Made by a program: the position numbers and the translations under genes
Source of the DNA: an uncultured Clostridium sp.
GTDB lineage: Bacteria > Bacillota > Clostridia > TANB77 > CAG-508
Length of the DNA: 7,262 nucleotides
Reading direction: 5' to 3'
Assembly: GCA_945937855.1 (NCBI GenBank)
Contig: CAMEUC010000069.1
Location: 1 to 7,262, forward strand
The notes under the pieces: model-generated
What the model was told of the DNA's origin: nothing
Seen by the model: only the letters and a program-made list of their open reading frames with translations
Databases searched by the model: none
Shown: positions 5,597 through 7,262 of the stretch, piece after piece
Layout: every line of letters begins with the position of its first letter
How positions within the stretch are numbered: position 1 is the stretch's first letter

Positions 5597-5610
5597 AGAT
5601 AATGAAATAA
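5508..5610 (+). other. +1-frame transmembrane extension of the 5057 gene
   Basis: Read from GGT at 5508, this frame encodes a hydrophobic helix up to ATT at 5583-5585. The next codon is CGG (5586-5588). Read normally, the frame continues (RLYKDNEI...) through the terminator hairpin to TGA at 5679-5681. If CGG again causes a +1 shift, the frame gives GCIKIMK and TAA at 5608-5610, immediately before the terminator loop. Which end is used cannot be decided from sequence alone. Confidence 0.55.
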
Positions 5611-5634
5611 AGAAGCTAAAAAGCTTCTTTTTTT
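5609..5634 (+). terminator. Intrinsic terminator of the rightward operon
   Basis: AAAGAAGCT (5609-5617) pairs with AGCTTCTTT (5622-5630) in a perfect 9-bp stem with an AAAA loop, continuing into a run of T to 5634. This is a textbook Rho-independent terminator closing the rightward operon and separating it from the HNH gene. Confidence 0.85.
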
Positions 5635-5640
5635 ACATAA

Positions 5641-5679
5641 AAAACATTGCACAAAACCTTGCAATATGTGCAATGTTTT
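5641..5679. repeat. Perfect 13-bp inverted repeat over the HNH promoter
   Basis: AAAACATTGCACA (5641-5653) and TGTGCAATGTTTT (5667-5679) are exact reverse complements around a 13-base centre that itself contains CTTGCAAT. The centre holds the -35 box of the HNH promoter and the right arm fills most of its spacer. This arrangement suits an operator whose bound repressor blocks RNA polymerase. A second terminator-like hairpin is the alternative, but no unpaired T-run follows. Confidence 0.75.
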
Positions 5680-5687
5680 GATATAAT
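5659..5687 (+). promoter_or_regulatory. Promoter of the HNH endonuclease gene
   Basis: TTGCAA (5659-5664), a 17-base spacer and TATAAT (5682-5687) with TG one base upstream (TGaTATAAT) form a good extended -10 promoter. Transcription would start about 5693-5694, leaving a leader of only about 12 bases that just includes the GGGAGGTG ribosome site. The same TTTGATATAAT string is found in the terS promoter. Confidence 0.7.
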
Positions 5688-5705
5688 ATATTGGGAGGTG
5701 AAAAA

Positions 5706-6215
5706 ATGGAGGAAATTTGGCAAACTATAAAAGATTTTCCAAACTATGAAGTTAGTAATTTAGGCAATATAAGACATATAAAAAACGGACTATTAAAACC
5801 GCAAAAAAATATTTATAATTATTTTAGTGTTGTTTTATACAAAAAAGAAAAATATAAGAAAACAATAGCCAAGCAATTTAGAGTACATAGGCTTGTTTTA
5901 TCAACTTTTAATCCTGTTGAAAATATGGACAATTTACAAGTTAATCATATTGACAAAGATAGAAGCAACAACAAATTAAATAATTTAGAATGGTCAACAG
6001 CAAAAGAAAATTGTAAACATAGACACAAAACAATTAAAAAATATTATAATTCCATTGGTTGTTATGATAAAAACGGAAAATATTTTAATAGTTACAGAGA
6101 AGCGGGAAAATATTATAATATAAGCCCTAATACAGTGAAAAGGGACGTTTTAGGGCTTACAAAAAGAATAGAAAATAATCGAATGATATTTTTTAAAGAA
6201 AATCCAATAAAATAA
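5706..6215 (+). CDS. NUMOD4/HNH homing-type endonuclease (169 aa)
   Basis: HNH endonucleases of this class cut or nick DNA with a metal-dependent HNH centre and often spread themselves into phage genomes. Residues about 3-30 (IWQTIKDFPNYEVSNLGNIR) are a typical NUMOD4 DNA-binding motif. Residues about 58-106 hold the HNH core: VHRLV with His61, VNHIDKDRSNNKLNNLEW with Asn80-His81 and Asn92/Asn93. Residues about 119-166 (CYDKNGKYFNSYREAGKYYNIS...) form a NUMOD1-like helix-turn-helix for target binding. The start is ATG at 5706 after GGGAGGTG; an upstream in-frame TTG is part of that site. Length and domain order are complete. It is a free-standing gene with its own promoter and terminator next to the terminase region, consistent with an inserted homing gene, though HNH proteins near terminases can also assist packaging. 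Confidence 0.93.
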   Translation: MEEIWQTIKDFPNYEVSNLGNIRHIKNGLLKPQKNIYNYFSVVLYKKEKYKKTIAKQFRVHRLVLSTFNPVENMDNLQVNHIDKDRSNNKLNNLEWSTAKENCKHRHKTIKKYYNSIGCYDKNGKYFNSYREAGKYYNISPNTVKRDVLGLTKRIENNRMIFFKENPIK

Positions 6216-6219
6216 AACT

Positions 6220-6250
6220 AGAAGCGGAAAAATTTTGACCGCTTCTTTTT
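6220..6250. terminator. Terminator between convergent HNH and terS genes
   Basis: AGAAGCGG (6220-6227) pairs with CCGCTTCT (6239-6246) in a perfect 8-bp stem with an 11-base A/T-rich loop, followed by TTTT. It ends the HNH transcript. On the minus strand the hairpin is followed by AGTTTTATTTT, so it may also end leftward transcription from terS, although 150 bases of repeat-bearing DNA lie between. Both arms contain GAAGCGG, one on each strand. Confidence 0.8.
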
Positions 6251-6311
6251 AATTGGATTTATACATATTTTCCTTAAATGTCTACACTTCTCCCTTGACA
6301 AAAATACCCTG

Positions 6312-6383
6312 AAAGTCGAAAGTCGCTAGCTCGCCAAAGTCGTAAAACCTGACAAAGTCGCTAGCCTTCCAAAGTCGAAAGTC
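6312..6383. repeat. Six regularly spaced AAAGTCG direct repeats
   Basis: Copies start at 6312, 6319, 6336, 6354, 6371 and 6378 (the last is AAAGTCT), giving steps of 7, 17, 18, 17 and 7: a symmetrical pattern of tandem pair, two singles, tandem pair. Two copies continue into CTAGC, making GCTAGC at 6325-6330 and 6360-6365. All face the same way. The block is clearly richer in G+C than its flanks and lies just past the 3' end of terS. Further AAAGTCG words occur at 6489-6495 and 7017-7023 and nowhere else in the window. The regular spacing indicates a protein-binding array. With terS adjacent, a packaging (pac/cos-type) recognition site is the leading guess, a replication iteron the other. Confidence 0.85.
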
Positions 6384-6401
6384 TTTTGCCCAATTAAAGG
6401 A

Positions 6402-6930
6402 TTACTCATCTTTTATTTCGATAAAGTCTTTTTCATCTACATCTGGAAGTGCAGCAACAACTTCTTCTGGATTTTGTGGGTCAGTCGTAAAGTCGGAACT
6501 TGCTTTGATTTCTTGCACATCTTTCATTCCATACATATTCTTAGACCTAAAACAATAAATTGCTGCATTTAGTTTATTTGATTGTGCTAAAATAGCATCA
6601 TAATTACATATAAAATCCTTAGCCTTTTTAATAGTGTCCATAAACGGAAGTTTCATATTTCCCTGTTCAATTTCGTAAAGCGACCTTCTGTCATAATCAG
6701 TTGAAAGAGCCAAACCGTTCAACCGTAGGAGGTAGACCAAATGATTGACATAATACAAAATAATCATCAATTCTAAGTTCAAGTTCTTCTTTAGTTTTAG
6801 GTTTACCATTTTTCCCCAGATTTCTAATTTGAATATTAAGTTGAAGAGCAAGTTTAGCAAAATCAATATCTTTAATTTTATTATCATGAATAGCACCTAT
6901 ACCTGATTTTTTCATTTTCAAATCTGACAT
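6402..6930 (-). CDS. terS: Terminase small subunit, expressed only with a +1 frameshift
   Basis: Small terminase subunits bind the packaging site on phage DNA and recruit the large subunit. The ATG at 6930, after AGAGGTG, opens 71 codons ending ...FGLPPTVE, then CGG (6717-6715), and the frame stops at TGA 6697-6699. The +1 frame resumes at GGT (6716-6714) with GLALSTDYDRRSLYEIEQGN and runs 104 codons to TAA at 6402-6404. Joined, the 175-aa protein shows the family's order: a 'TKEELELRIDDYF' helix, 'P-P-T-V-x-G-L-A-L' helix-turn-helix, 'R-x-S-L-Y-E', 'TIKKAKDFI', and 'AAIYCFRSKNMYGMKD' near residue 130. The C-terminus is acidic. The break lies in the middle of the DNA-binding helix-turn-helix. 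No large terminase gene follows on the same strand. The alternatives are a sequencing error or a true frameshift mutation. Confidence 0.85.
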
Positions 6931-6953
6931 AAAAATAACACCTCTTTAAACAA

Positions 6954-6982
6954 ATTATATCAAAGTAGAAATAAAAAGTCTA
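6954..6982 (-). promoter_or_regulatory. Promoter of terS
   Basis: On the minus strand TAGACT (6982-6977), a 17-base spacer and TATAAT (6959-6954) with an upstream TG (TTTGATATAAT) form an extended -10 promoter. Transcription would start near 6947, giving a short leader that includes AGAGGTG before the ATG at 6930. The -35 box overlaps an AAAGTC word (6975-6980). Confidence 0.75.
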
Positions 6983-7262
6983 GTAAGAGAGGGGTACTAA
7001 TATAAAAAAAGGCAAAAAAGTCGGAGGGGGAGTAGGGTTAAAATGGAAAAAAATGTAGTATATAGAGTAGGGAAATAAAAATACCAACATATGTAATCAT
7101 TGAGAGAGTAATAAAAAAACATAAAAAAACGGCTATTTTTCAGCATAGGAGCACCAAATGTTTCCCTTATTCCCTCTAGCAAATCCTACTCTCTCTATAC
7201 TTATATCTTTTTTAGGGTAAAAGGGTAATATAATATAGAAAAGTTTTCATAAAAAAAATAAA
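6983..7262. other. No convincing gene; possible decayed gene end and long-range stem
   Basis: Neither strand holds a frame with both a good start and a ribosome site. On the minus strand a 37-codon frame (7246 to TAG at 7133-7135) ends in a protein-like ...ERVGFARGNKGNIWCSYAEK but lacks a start codon, so it may be the remnant of a gene. CCCTTATTCCCT (7164-7175) and AGGGTAAAAGGG (7214-7225) can pair at 10 of 12 positions across 38 bases. An AAAGTCG word lies at 7017-7023. Confidence 0.3.

Larger units (their letters stand above)
3763..6245. repeat. Dispersed GAAGCGG words (Chi-like)
   Basis: GAAGCGG occurs on the plus strand at 3763-3769, 4383-4389, 5468-5474, 6099-6105 and 6221-6227, and on the minus strand once, at 6239-6245 (second arm of the terminator). 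The core AGCGG also occurs at 4166-4170 and 5015-5019. None of the seven-base words lies in the leftward operon. The word equals the Chi site reported for Staphylococcus aureus AddAB, and AGCGG is the Bacillus subtilis Chi. Two copies inside genes force GCG alanine codons, unusual in this A+T-rich sequence. Confidence 0.5.

Noticed and set aside
6295..6300. Perfect TTGACA hexamer upstream of the AAAGTCG array
   Set aside because: No -10-like sequence occurs 16-18 bases downstream, so it is not called a promoter.
6312..6383. AAAGTCG repeats as a CRISPR array
   Set aside because: Units are only 7-12 bp with 0-11 bp spacers, far too short, and no cas genes are present.
6997..7182. Minus-strand hydrophobic open frame beginning with TTG
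   Set aside because: No proper ribosome site, composition dominated by Phe/Tyr/Leu from A+T-rich complement, and no resemblance to a known protein.
1..7262. tRNA or rRNA genes
   Set aside because: No T-loop GGTTCRA-type box with matching acceptor stem or conserved rRNA stretch was seen on either strand.

Overview
The window looks like part of a tailed-phage genome or prophage from a low-GC Gram-positive (Firmicutes-type) host. It is roughly three quarters A+T. Small genes are packed tightly in directional blocks with strong Shine-Dalgarno sites (AGGAGG or AGGTGG) and frequent ATGA or TAATG overlaps. It carries phage hallmark genes: a trimeric dUTPase, a NUMOD4/HNH endonuclease and a small terminase subunit. 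TAA, TAG and TGA all act as stops, so the ordinary bacterial code fits.

Layout. (1) 1-3320, minus strand: one leftward operon of at least ten genes from a clear promoter at 3349-3377. It starts with three small Cys-rich proteins, then a 72-aa unknown, a 160-aa protein faintly like ADP-ribosyltransferases, a 53-aa zinc ribbon, a 132-aa conserved phage protein (WGDDWND), a 119-aa unknown, a 158-aa coiled coil, and a dUTPase cut by the window edge. (2) 3378-3892: a very A+T-rich divergent control region with one G-rich island. (3) 3893-5634, plus strand: a rightward operon from a near-consensus promoter, encoding small unknown proteins and ending in a basic protein with a frame-disrupted hydrophobic tail. 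(4) 5641-6250: an HNH endonuclease with its own promoter embedded in a perfect 13-bp dyad, closed by a terminator. (5) 6312-6383: a regularly spaced cluster of AAAGTCG repeats. (6) 6402-6930, minus strand: the small terminase gene, split by a +1 frameshift, with its own promoter. (7) 6983-7262: no convincing gene.

The most unusual signal is in decoding. Two genes, the small terminase and the basic/membrane protein, each need a +1 shift to give a sensible product. In both, the position that restores the frame is an in-frame CGG codon followed by T, so that skipping one C gives GGT. CGG occurs in frame nowhere else in the predicted genes except once more just downstream in the membrane-protein frame, where a further +1 shift would end the protein exactly at its terminator. 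Either CGG is poorly decoded or unassigned in this host and is used as a +1 shift site, or two independent indels happen to fall at CGG. Other points of interest are the AAAGTCG cluster beside terS (possible packaging site) and repeated GAAGCGG words, which match a known Staphylococcus Chi sequence.
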